DNA of 7,602 nucleotides from Zetaproteobacteria bacterium (GTDB lineage Bacteria; Pseudomonadota; Alphaproteobacteria; Micavibrionales; Micavibrionaceae), in assembly GCA_002747015.1 (NCBI GenBank), contig NVXI01000003.1:172926-180527 (forward strand), in the 5' to 3' direction. Under the pieces are notes generated by a model that was not told the DNA's origin, ran no database searches, and saw nothing but the letters and a program-made list of their open reading frames with translations. The translations under genes were made by a program, and so were the position numbers. Below are positions 1 through 6,135 of the stretch, in pieces (the first letter of the stretch is position 1; each line of letters opens with the position of its first letter).

Positions 1-1
1 T

Positions 2-2227
2 AACGAGATCACAAAAACCGCCGTTAAAACCGCTTTTGAAAATGCCAGAGAATTAGACCAACCCTTAATTGATGCTTACCTTGCCCGCCGTGCGCTGGAT
101 TACTTGGTTGGATTTAATATATCACCTGTTTTATGGCGTAAGCTACCCGGATCTCGCTCTGCTGGGCGTGTTCAATCTGTTGCTCTACGTATAATTTGTG
201 AGCGTGAGACCGAAATTGAAATTTTTAAGCCGCAAGAATATTGGAGCATTGAAACCCGCCATTTCACAGTTGATGGTGCGCCATTCTCTGCACGTCTAAC
301 GCATCTAGCGGGCAACAAATTAGCTAAATTTGATATCCCAAGCGAAGACAATGCACTGGCTGCAGTTGAGCGCATCAAGAACAAAAACCTATCCGTTCAA
401 AAAATTGAGAAAAAACAAGTACGTCGCAGTCCATCTGCGCCATTTATTACATCATCCTTGCAAATGGAAGCCTCACGCAAGCTCGGCATGTCGGCATCAA
501 ATACCATGCGCCTTGCACAACGCTTATACGAGGGCGGTGAAGATGGCGGTCTGATTACCTATATGAGAACAGACGGAACAACACTATCCGAAGATGCGGT
601 TAAACAATGTCGCAGTGTCATTGGTAAAGATTACGGTAACCAATACCTACCCGATGCACCGCGCCTGTATAAATCCAAAGCAAAAAATGCTCAAGAGGCG
701 CATGAGGCGATCCGCCCCACTGATCTGACGCGCACCCCCGCATCCATGCGCGGTAAGCTAGAAAATGATCAATGGCGTCTTTATGATTTGATTTGGAAAC
801 GTACCATCGCATCCCAGATGGAAAATGCGATCATGGATCAAATGAAAATTGATTTATCGGATGGTACAGATGATGTCGTCCTGCGTGCAAATGGTTCTGT
901 CATTGCGTTTGACGGTTTCTTAACACTGTACCAAGAAGACACAGATGATGATGAAAATGTCAAAGAATCTGATCGTCGTCTACCGCCAATGAAACAAGGC
1001 GATACGGCGAAACTTGTCGATACCACGCCGAACCAGCATTTCACACAACCACCGCCACGATATTCCGAAGCATCTTTAGTGAAAAAGATGGAAGAGATCG
1101 GCATTGGTCGCCCGTCTACCTATGCGTCTATTATGCAAGTTCTACGTGATCGTGATTATGTGGTAATGGATAAACGTCGCTTTGTGCCTGAGGATCGTGG
1201 ACGCCTTGTCACAACATTCCTGTCCAAGTTCTTCACGCGTTATGTTGATTACGATTTTACCGCCAACCTAGAAGAAGAGCTGGATGCAATTGCATCGGGT
1301 AATCTTCCATGGAAAGAAGCACTCAAACTCTTCTGGAAAGATTTTAAAGTTGCCGTTGATGGCACAAAAGAACTAACCATTACGGAAGTCATTGACCATC
1401 TGGACGCGGAGCTTGGCCCTCACTTTTTCCCCGAGGGTGATGAAAGCAGATGCTGTAAGGCCTGTGCAGATAATAAAGAACTAGACGATGGTCGCCTTGG
1501 ACTAAAACTGGGTAAATTCGGCGCGTTTATTGGATGCTCGAACTATCCAGAATGTAAGTTTACCCGCCCTCTTGTTGTACCTGATGGCACAGAAGATGAT
1601 CATGCCGCGCTGGCGAATGAACCAAAAATCCTAGGTGAAGAGCCAGGAACGGGGCGTTCAATATCACTGCGCCGCGGTCCTTATGGTCCGTATGTACAAA
1701 TTGACCCACCACAAGAAGCCATCGACGAAGTGGATGCTATTAACAAAGAGTTCGAAAAAGAATTTGAGGTCAAAGTTAAAAAAGCCGAAGAGAATGGCAA
1801 AAAACCGCCGAAAAAGGCAAAAAGAAAAGCACAACCAAAACCGAAACGCCAAGGCCTACCCGCCGGAACAAATGTGGAGGATGTGACACTGAAAATGGCA
1901 ATTGACTTACTGGCTCTACCACGTGATGTTGGAAAACACCCTGAAACGGGTGATATGATACAGGCAGGCATTGGTCGCTTTGGTCCATTTCTAAAGCATG
2001 AAGGTAAGTTTACCTCTTTACCCAAGGATGATGATGTGATGCATGTTGGCATGAACCGCGCAGTTGAAGTCCTCGCCCTCGCCGCCGAAAAACGCGCCGC
2101 GAAAGACGCAGCAAAAGCAGCGAAAGATGCTGAGAAAACAGCAAAGCCTAAACCTAAAAAGAAGAAAAAGGCCGTAAAGAAAAAAACCGCTGCTAAAAAA
2201 TCAACAGCTAAGAAGAAAAGCGCATAG
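2..2227 (+). CDS. topA: DNA topoisomerase I (type IA), N-terminus cut off by the window edge
   Basis: Relaxes negatively supercoiled DNA by single-strand passage through a transient 5'-phosphotyrosine link. The reading frame is open from base 2, so the start and the Toprim domain (roughly 150 residues by comparison with E. coli) lie off the left edge; a TTG at 104 is internal, not the start. Of 741 visible residues, the first are the conserved NEITK motif, then SAGRVQS at 53-59. The active-site Tyr is window residue 187 (codon 560-562) in TYMRTDG, preceded by a short EGGEDGG insert. AHEAIRPTD starts at 233 and RPSTYA at 370. One zinc ribbon follows (Cys485, Cys488, Cys512, Cys518), then two topoisomerase C-terminal repeat units around GPYGPYV and GRFGPFL, separated by a Lys/Pro-rich linker. 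The last 45 or so residues are an Ala/Lys tail like those of other alphaproteobacterial TopA, probably for non-specific DNA binding. The stop is three bases before rnr. Confidence 0.97.
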   Translation, partial: NEITKTAVKTAFENARELDQPLIDAYLARRALDYLVGFNISPVLWRKLPGSRSAGRVQSVALRIICERETEIEIFKPQEYWSIETRHFTVDGAPFSARLTHLAGNKLAKFDIPSEDNALAAVERIKNKNLSVQKIEKKQVRRSPSAPFITSSLQMEASRKLGMSASNTMRLAQRLYEGGEDGGLITYMRTDGTTLSEDAVKQCRSVIGKDYGNQYLPDAPRLYKSKAKNAQEAHEAIRPTDLTRTPASMRGKLENDQWRLYDLIWKRTIASQMENAIMDQMKIDLSDGTDDVVLRANGSVIAFDGFLTLYQEDTDDDENVKESDRRLPPMKQGDTAKLVDTTPNQHFTQPPPRYSEASLVKKMEEIGIGRPSTYASIMQVLRDRDYVVMDKRRFVPEDRGRLVTTFLSKFFTRYVDYDFTANLEEELDAIASGNLPWKEALKLFWKDFKVAVDGTKELTITEVIDHLDAELGPHFFPEGDESRCCKACADNKELDDGRLGLKLGKFGAFIGCSNYPECKFTRPLVVPDGTEDDHAALANEPKILGEEPGTGRSISLRRGPYGPYVQIDPPQEAIDEVDAINKEFEKEFEVKVKKAEENGKKPPKKAKRKAQPKPKRQGLPAGTNVEDVTLKMAIDLLALPRDVGKHPETGDMIQAGIGRFGPFLKHEGKFTSLPKDDDVMHVGMNRAVEVLALAAEKRAAKDAAKAAKDAEKTAKPKPKKKKKAVKKKTAAKKSTAKKKSA

Positions 2228-2230
2228 AGC

Positions 2231-4525
2231 ATGGGTATCTTAAACAAAGAAGCAATCTTCGACTTCATACAATCCGCTGCGACCCCCGTTACAAAGCGTC
2301 AGATTGCCCGCGCCTTTCACATTAAAGGTGGAGAGAATCGCGTTGCATTAAAACAAATTTTAAAATCTCTTTGCAATGATGGAACAATTACCAAACAAGC
2401 AGGCGGTGTTTATAGTGCGCCGGAAGGACTGCCATCAGTGTCCGTACTGGAAGTATCCGACATTGATCTGGACGGCGATGTCTTTGCCGTACCGTTGGAA
2501 TGGGACGAAAACCTGAAAGGTCCACCGCCGCGCATTGAAATTGTTCCCGATCAGAAGAACTTCAAGAATATTCGTGAGAAAAGCCGCGCTTTATGTCGCT
2601 TATCCAAACAAAGTGACAATGTTTATGAGGCGCGCATTATCCGCCTGATTGATGAAGGCTCGCGTTACGAGGGTGGCACCGTCATAGGCATTATCTGCAC
2701 ACAGAAAAATGGCGCGATTTTGCAACCCACAAACAAAAGAGCCAAATATGATTTCGATATTTCTACCGGCGATTTAAACGGTGCAAAAGACGGCGACCTT
2801 GCCTCTGCCGAAGTTTTACCCTCTCGCGGATTAAAGCGCAAATGCGTCCGTGTTATTGATGTTCTTGGCAGGCAAGATGACCCAAAAGCTATCAGTCTGA
2901 TTTCATTGCATGAAGCAGGGTTAAGCGACACATTTCCAGATGCGGTTATAGAAGAAACCAACGGTCTGAAGGTTCCAGATGTGAAGGGGCGTGAAGATTT
3001 GCGCGATACACCTCTGGTCACCATTGATGGCGCCGATGCACGTGACTTTGATGATGCAGTCTTCGCGGAAAAACTGGACGATGGCACATATCACCTGATT
3101 GTCGCCATTGCCGATGTTGCGCATTATGTCCGCCAAGGCAGTAATCTTGATGATGAAGCGCAAAAACGCGGAAACTCAACCTATTTTCCTGATCGCGTTG
3201 TGCCAATGTTACCCGAAGCACTATCAAATGATCTCTGCTCACTACGCCCCCATGAGAACCGTGCGTCACTCGCCGCCCATATGTGGATTGATGCGCGTGG
3301 AAAGCTGATACGCTATAAGTTCGTGCGTGCCTTGATAAAATCCCATGCACGTCTGACCTATGAACAAGTACAAGCCGCGCAAGATGGCCAAACCGATGAA
3401 ATCACTGCGCCACTTATGAAGGACGTAATTACACCGCTTTATACGGTTTATACTGTTTTAGATAAGGCACGACGCAATCGTGGTGCGCTTGACCTTGATC
3501 TTCCAGAGCGACAAATTCTTATTAATGATAAAGGGGAAATGACGGGCGTAACAACGCGCACACGTCTGGATGCTCATAAATTAATTGAAGAATTTATGAT
3601 ATTGGCCAATGTCGCGGCGGCCTCAGCCATAGAAGCAAAAATGCGCGGTACAAAAGCCGATTATCCGTGCGTCTACCGCATTCATGACAAGCCTAGCTAT
3701 GAAAAGTTGGAAAGCGCGCGCGAATTTATCGAAAGCTTCGGATTATCCTTACCCAAGGGGTCATCTATTCAGCCGAAACAAATCAATCATTTGTTACAAG
3801 CCGCCGCAGAACATTCATATTCTCATCTTATTTCTCAAATGGTTTTACGCACACAAAGCCAAGCCGTTTACTCCACAGATAACCTCGGGCATTTCGGACT
3901 GGCACTGGAGAAATACGCGCATTTCACATCACCTATTCGTCGTTATGCTGATCTGCTCGTCCATCGGGCACTGATCGGTGCTTACGGACTTGGTGATGGC
4001 AATTTAAGCGAACTAGAAAAATCGCGCATTGATGAGATCGCCCAACATATCTCCGAGACAGAACGCACATCGATGGGCGCAGAGCGAAGTGCCGTTGACC
4101 GCTTCACCGCCAGTTACCTCTCCAGCCATATCGGCGCAGAATTCGAAGGGAAAATTAACGGTGTAACCCGATTCGGCCTATTCGTGACATTAAGTGAGAG
4201 TGGCGCAGATGGCCTGATCCCGATGCGATCTCTGGGGGATGATTATTATATTCATGATGAAAAAGCACATGCTCTGATCGGGCGTAAACACAAGCAAATT
4301 TATCGTCTTGGCGCACCGATGCGCATTATTATTAAAGAAGCAAACGGCATTACAGGGTCCTGTATTTTTGCACCCGCCCCTGGACAAAAAGGCGCAGACA
4401 TTCCGGGTATGGCTGCACCCAAAAACACTGGTGGCGGACATAAATCATCAGGAAAACCGTGGGGAAATCCAGATGGAAAAGGCCGGAAAAAGCAACGATA
4501 TTCAGGTAAACGAAAAAAACGCTAA
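2231..4525 (+). CDS. rnr: Ribonuclease R, 3'-5' exoribonuclease
   Basis: Processive hydrolytic 3'-5' exoribonuclease of the RNase II/RNB family, which degrades structured RNA, takes part in rRNA quality control and, in bacteria with trans-translation, clears non-stop mRNA. At 764 residues it is near the family norm (E. coli 813). Domains: an N-terminal winged helix (about 4-60, IFDFIQSAATPVTKRQIA), two cold-shock-like OB folds (about 70-215), the RNB catalytic domain (about 250-600) and an S1 domain from about 635 to 712, then a Gly/Lys/Arg-rich tail. The metal-binding aspartates are Asp266, Asp272, Asp274 and Asp275 in TIDGADARDFDDA, matching E. coli Asp272, 278, 280 and 281. The RNB signature FTSPIRRYADLLVHRAL begins at 565. 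The winged helix and basic tail mark RNase R rather than RNase II. The ATG is three bases after the topA stop with no strong Shine-Dalgarno, so coupled translation is inferred. Confidence 0.96.
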   Translation: MGILNKEAIFDFIQSAATPVTKRQIARAFHIKGGENRVALKQILKSLCNDGTITKQAGGVYSAPEGLPSVSVLEVSDIDLDGDVFAVPLEWDENLKGPPPRIEIVPDQKNFKNIREKSRALCRLSKQSDNVYEARIIRLIDEGSRYEGGTVIGIICTQKNGAILQPTNKRAKYDFDISTGDLNGAKDGDLASAEVLPSRGLKRKCVRVIDVLGRQDDPKAISLISLHEAGLSDTFPDAVIEETNGLKVPDVKGREDLRDTPLVTIDGADARDFDDAVFAEKLDDGTYHLIVAIADVAHYVRQGSNLDDEAQKRGNSTYFPDRVVPMLPEALSNDLCSLRPHENRASLAAHMWIDARGKLIRYKFVRALIKSHARLTYEQVQAAQDGQTDEITAPLMKDVITPLYTVYTVLDKARRNRGALDLDLPERQILINDKGEMTGVTTRTRLDAHKLIEEFMILANVAAASAIEAKMRGTKADYPCVYRIHDKPSYEKLESAREFIESFGLSLPKGSSIQPKQINHLLQAAAEHSYSHLISQMVLRTQSQAVYSTDNLGHFGLALEKYAHFTSPIRRYADLLVHRALIGAYGLGDGNLSELEKSRIDEIAQHISETERTSMGAERSAVDRFTASYLSSHIGAEFEGKINGVTRFGLFVTLSESGADGLIPMRSLGDDYYIHDEKAHALIGRKHKQIYRLGAPMRIIIKEANGITGSCIFAPAPGQKGADIPGMAAPKNTGGGHKSSGKPWGNPDGKGRKKQRYSGKRKKR

Positions 4526-4543
4526 AAGTTAGCTTTGAAATAC

Positions 4544-4572
4544 TTGACAAACATCCCAAAACCCTTCATAAA
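4544..4572 (+). promoter_or_regulatory. Predicted sigma-70-type promoter of rpmG
   Basis: In the 80-base gap between rnr and rpmG there is a perfect TTGACA at 4544-4549 and, after a 17-base spacer, CATAAA at 4567-4572 (4 of 6 to TATAAT). Transcription would begin near 4580 and leave a leader of about 25 bases containing the AAGG Shine-Dalgarno at 4594-4597, eight bases before the rpmG ATG. Separate transcription of a ribosomal protein gene behind rnr makes sense because its demand is much higher. Prediction only. Confidence 0.6.
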
Positions 4573-4605
4573 GCCGACTTACAATACAGAATTAAGGTTA
4601 AAAAG

Positions 4606-4806
4606 ATGGCAAAAGCATCACACGTAAAAGTAAGATTAGAGAGCGAAGCTGGTACAGGATATCGCTATTACACTAAACGCAGCACGCGCGCGGAATATAA
4701 AATAAAGAAAAAGAAATACGACCCTTGGGCTGTAAACCCTGAGACAGGGAACAAAGGCATGCACGTTATGTTCGTAGAAAAGAAAATGCCGCCTTCCAAA
4801 AAATAG
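4606..4806 (+). CDS. rpmG: 50S ribosomal protein L33
   Basis: Small basic protein of the large ribosomal subunit, located near the E site. The 66 residues start MAKASHVKVRLESEAGTGYR, matching the usual MAK...VRL.S.AGTG pattern, followed by YYTKRSTR and KKYDP. No CxxC pairs are present, so this is the zinc-independent form. It is longer than the usual 50-56 residues: after KKYDP come about eight extra residues (NPETGNKG) before HVMFVEKKM, which aligns with the usual RKHVEFKEAKI end, and a short PPSKK tail is added. The start is supported by AAGG eight bases upstream. It has its own likely promoter at 4544-4572 and terminator at 4835-4858, so it can be transcribed as a single gene. The C-terminal insert is the only oddity; the identification does not depend on it. 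Confidence 0.92.
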   Translation: MAKASHVKVRLESEAGTGYRYYTKRSTRAEYKIKKKKYDPWAVNPETGNKGMHVMFVEKKMPPSKK

Positions 4807-4834
4807 GGGAAATCGACATTCTAAAACAATATCA

Positions 4835-4858
4835 ACGTCCGTTTATCGGGCGTTTTTT
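4835..4858 (+). terminator. Intrinsic terminator of rpmG
   Basis: The 7-base-pair stem ACGTCCG / CGGGCGT (4835-4841 with 4847-4853, one T-G wobble) closes a five-base TTTAT loop and runs into six T residues (4853-4858), 28 bases after the rpmG stop. On the minus strand the wobble becomes a C-A mismatch and no clean T run follows the stem, so it should work mainly for rpmG and poorly for the converging gene at 4912-5931. Confidence 0.85.
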
Positions 4859-4911
4859 ATGATCAACAGTATTACTCAAAAACCATTAATGAGTGTCTTG
4901 AAAATCTCTTG

Positions 4912-5931
4912 TTATCCTAGATCTGGAATATTTTCTATTGAAGTATCATTTTCTGTCTCTGCGCTAAATGTAGGTCTTGGAGCATTTGCAGAGGGAGTAT
5001 CCTCATAAATAGACGGCGGGAAAATAAGTGTTCCGATTACATTACTGGGTGTGGAGTGCTCTGCCAGTATATCGGTCCTAATATAACGTGTCTTTTCTTT
5101 TTCAGCTATTTCTACATCGCTGAGCATTGGCAGTCCCATCGAATGCCCTTCTATATATGGTTTTATATCATCCATTTCAGGGTTTGTTATGCTCATAGCA
5201 TATTCAATGACCTCTCTGGTCGAAACTTCTGGCAAGTCTGTTTGTTGAGGGATGCTCGGGTTTGCCATTAATTCTCCATCTTCATTTGTTAATGCCCCCC
5301 ACACTGCAACATAAGCCAATGGTTTTTCTACTGCAGTGCCACCTTTAAGTATTATCTCAGTATCTAGTTCAACCCCAGCATAGCTTTGCTCTGTACCTGT
5401 CATTTGTTCAGCTTGAGCCTTGGTATAAAAACCTATTGTAACCGATGCACTATCACCCTCTTTTCGATGCAATGTTGCAGGAACAGGCCCTATATCACTA
5501 TAAAAAGCAGCGGCAACAACAACATGACTTTGCAAATTTCCTTGCATAACAACAATCTGATTATCTTCTGGATTTTTTGTATCCGTAACAAAATCATTAA
5601 ATTTTGTTTTCAGTATCTCGGGTGCAGAATTTGATCCAAATCCCACTAAGGCCACGCGATCATGCAATGTAACCTCTTCTCCATCTACTTTTTTAATTGT
5701 AACCTCGTACGTATCGACATTTTCTGTTGCCCCTGCAAGTCGGATACTCTTGCCTGAAGACGCAAAAGAGAAATCGCTGTCGCTTACAATCATTGCTGGA
5801 TCAGCTTTTTCAGCCTCATCTTTACCGACGGCTATAATATAAGATTCTTTAAAATCATCATGATTGACATTAGGATATTCTATCGCGCGGTTAAAATATC
5901 TGGTCAACATATCTTGCTTAGATTCTGGCAT
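4912..5931 (-). CDS. Uncharacterised 339-residue protein with a gamma-glutamylcyclotransferase-like (GGCT) core
   Basis: No named family is recognised with certainty. The central part resembles the GGCT/AIG2-like fold. VALVGFGSN at 93-101 corresponds to the family's YGSN loop. YSDIGPVPATLHRKEG at 144-159 corresponds to the ...G.VPATL.P..G stretch, and IGFYTKAQAEQMTGTEQSYAGVEL at 166-189 to the ...G.ly.L...QL..m..tE..Y...l stretch, with Glu181 (codon 5389-5391) where the catalytic or ligand Glu is expected. If active it might form 5-oxoproline from a gamma-glutamyl compound, but the substrate cannot be read from the sequence. Residues 1-90 and about 215-339 are unassigned; the end is acidic and Ser/Thr/Pro-rich, probably disordered. 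No signal peptide or membrane segment is visible, so it is probably cytoplasmic. The frame is open 30 codons further up to 6021, but the ATG at 5931 has the better ribosome site and a promoter lies inside the upstream extension. It is more AT-rich than both flanking genes, hinting at later acquisition. Confidence 0.8.
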   Translation of the reverse strand: MPESKQDMLTRYFNRAIEYPNVNHDDFKESYIIAVGKDEAEKADPAMIVSDSDFSFASSGKSIRLAGATENVDTYEVTIKKVDGEEVTLHDRVALVGFGSNSAPEILKTKFNDFVTDTKNPEDNQIVVMQGNLQSHVVVAAAFYSDIGPVPATLHRKEGDSASVTIGFYTKAQAEQMTGTEQSYAGVELDTEIILKGGTAVEKPLAYVAVWGALTNEDGELMANPSIPQQTDLPEVSTREVIEYAMSITNPEMDDIKPYIEGHSMGLPMLSDVEIAEKEKTRYIRTDILAEHSTPSNVIGTLIFPPSIYEDTPSANAPRPTFSAETENDTSIENIPDLG

Positions 5932-5937
5932 TGTGAA

Positions 5938-5947
5938 TTCCCACTTT
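5938..5947 (-). promoter_or_regulatory. Shine-Dalgarno site that favours the ATG at 5931
   Basis: On the minus strand the sequence AAAGTGGGAA precedes the ATG at 5931, with GGGA seven bases upstream of it. It is a partial match to the anti-Shine-Dalgarno but is purine-rich and well placed. It supports initiation at MPESKQDM rather than at the in-frame ATG 30 codons upstream, whose extension (MLYVYRNTPYG...) is aromatic-rich and unlike the rest of the protein. Confidence 0.5.
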
Positions 5948-5952
5948 TTTTC

Positions 5953-5981
5953 ATAATATAGTGTCTGTGAGTAAAATGCAA
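5953..5981 (-). promoter_or_regulatory. Possible promoter of the GGCT-like gene
   Basis: Reading the minus strand, TTGCAT (5981-5976) is followed after 17 bases by TATTAT (5958-5953), which matches TATAAT in 5 of 6 positions; the -35 is weak (3 of 6). The predicted start near 5946 would give a leader of about 15-20 bases to the ATG at 5931. A second weak -35 candidate, TTGATT (5988-5983), is too far away at 24 bases from this -10. Prediction only. Confidence 0.35.
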
Positions 5982-6063
5982 AAATCAAGCCATATGGAGT
6001 GTTACGGTAAACGTATAGCACTTAGAACTGAGCCTAAGAATATCCTGAGAAAATGCTCCAAGC

Positions 6064-6092
6064 CATAAGAACACCTTATGAGGTATTCTTAT
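6064..6092. terminator. Hairpin between pleD and the GGCT-like gene, possible pleD terminator
   Basis: ATAAGAA-C-ACCT (6065-6076) pairs with AGGT-A-TTCTTAT (6081-6092) around a TATG loop, giving an 11-pair stem with one internal mismatch. It lies 44 bases past the pleD stop on the minus strand. Neither strand carries a T run after the stem, so it is not a textbook intrinsic terminator; it may act with Rho, protect the 3' end of the mRNA, or be a decayed terminator. A competing stem, CATAAG / CTTATG (6064-6069 with 6075-6080), uses part of the same bases. The rest of the gap 5982-6135 shows nothing else I can support. Confidence 0.45.
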
Positions 6093-6135
6093 AGTCAATC
6101 GCACTGCAGACTGCTTTCACAATGGTTATAAAATT

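Noticed and set aside
104..109. TTG at 104 as a start codon for a shorter topA.
   Set aside because: The frame is open to base 2 and the upstream residues (NEITK...LIDAYLARRALDYLVG) match conserved TopA sequence, so the gene starts before the window.
1681..2268. Long open frame on the minus strand (195 codons) opposite the end of topA, rich in Phe and Ala.
   Set aside because: It is the complement of the Lys/Ala-rich TopA tail (AAA and GCN codons read as TTT and NGC), with no ribosome site and no recognisable domain; topA on the plus strand is certain.
3018..3350. Open frames on the minus strand opposite the RNB domain of rnr.
   Set aside because: They overlap the catalytic core of a clearly coding gene, lack ribosome sites and show no protein-like motifs.
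4807..4911. Possible small gene or RNA in the gap between rpmG and the GGCT-like gene.
   Set aside because: The gap is explained by the rpmG terminator; no start with a ribosome site and no further stable structure is visible.
5932..6021. Upstream in-frame ATG at 6021 as the start of the GGCT-like gene.
   Set aside because: The 30-residue extension is aromatic-rich and unlike the rest, a likely -10 box lies inside it, and the ATG at 5931 has a better-placed purine-rich ribosome site. Not excluded outright.
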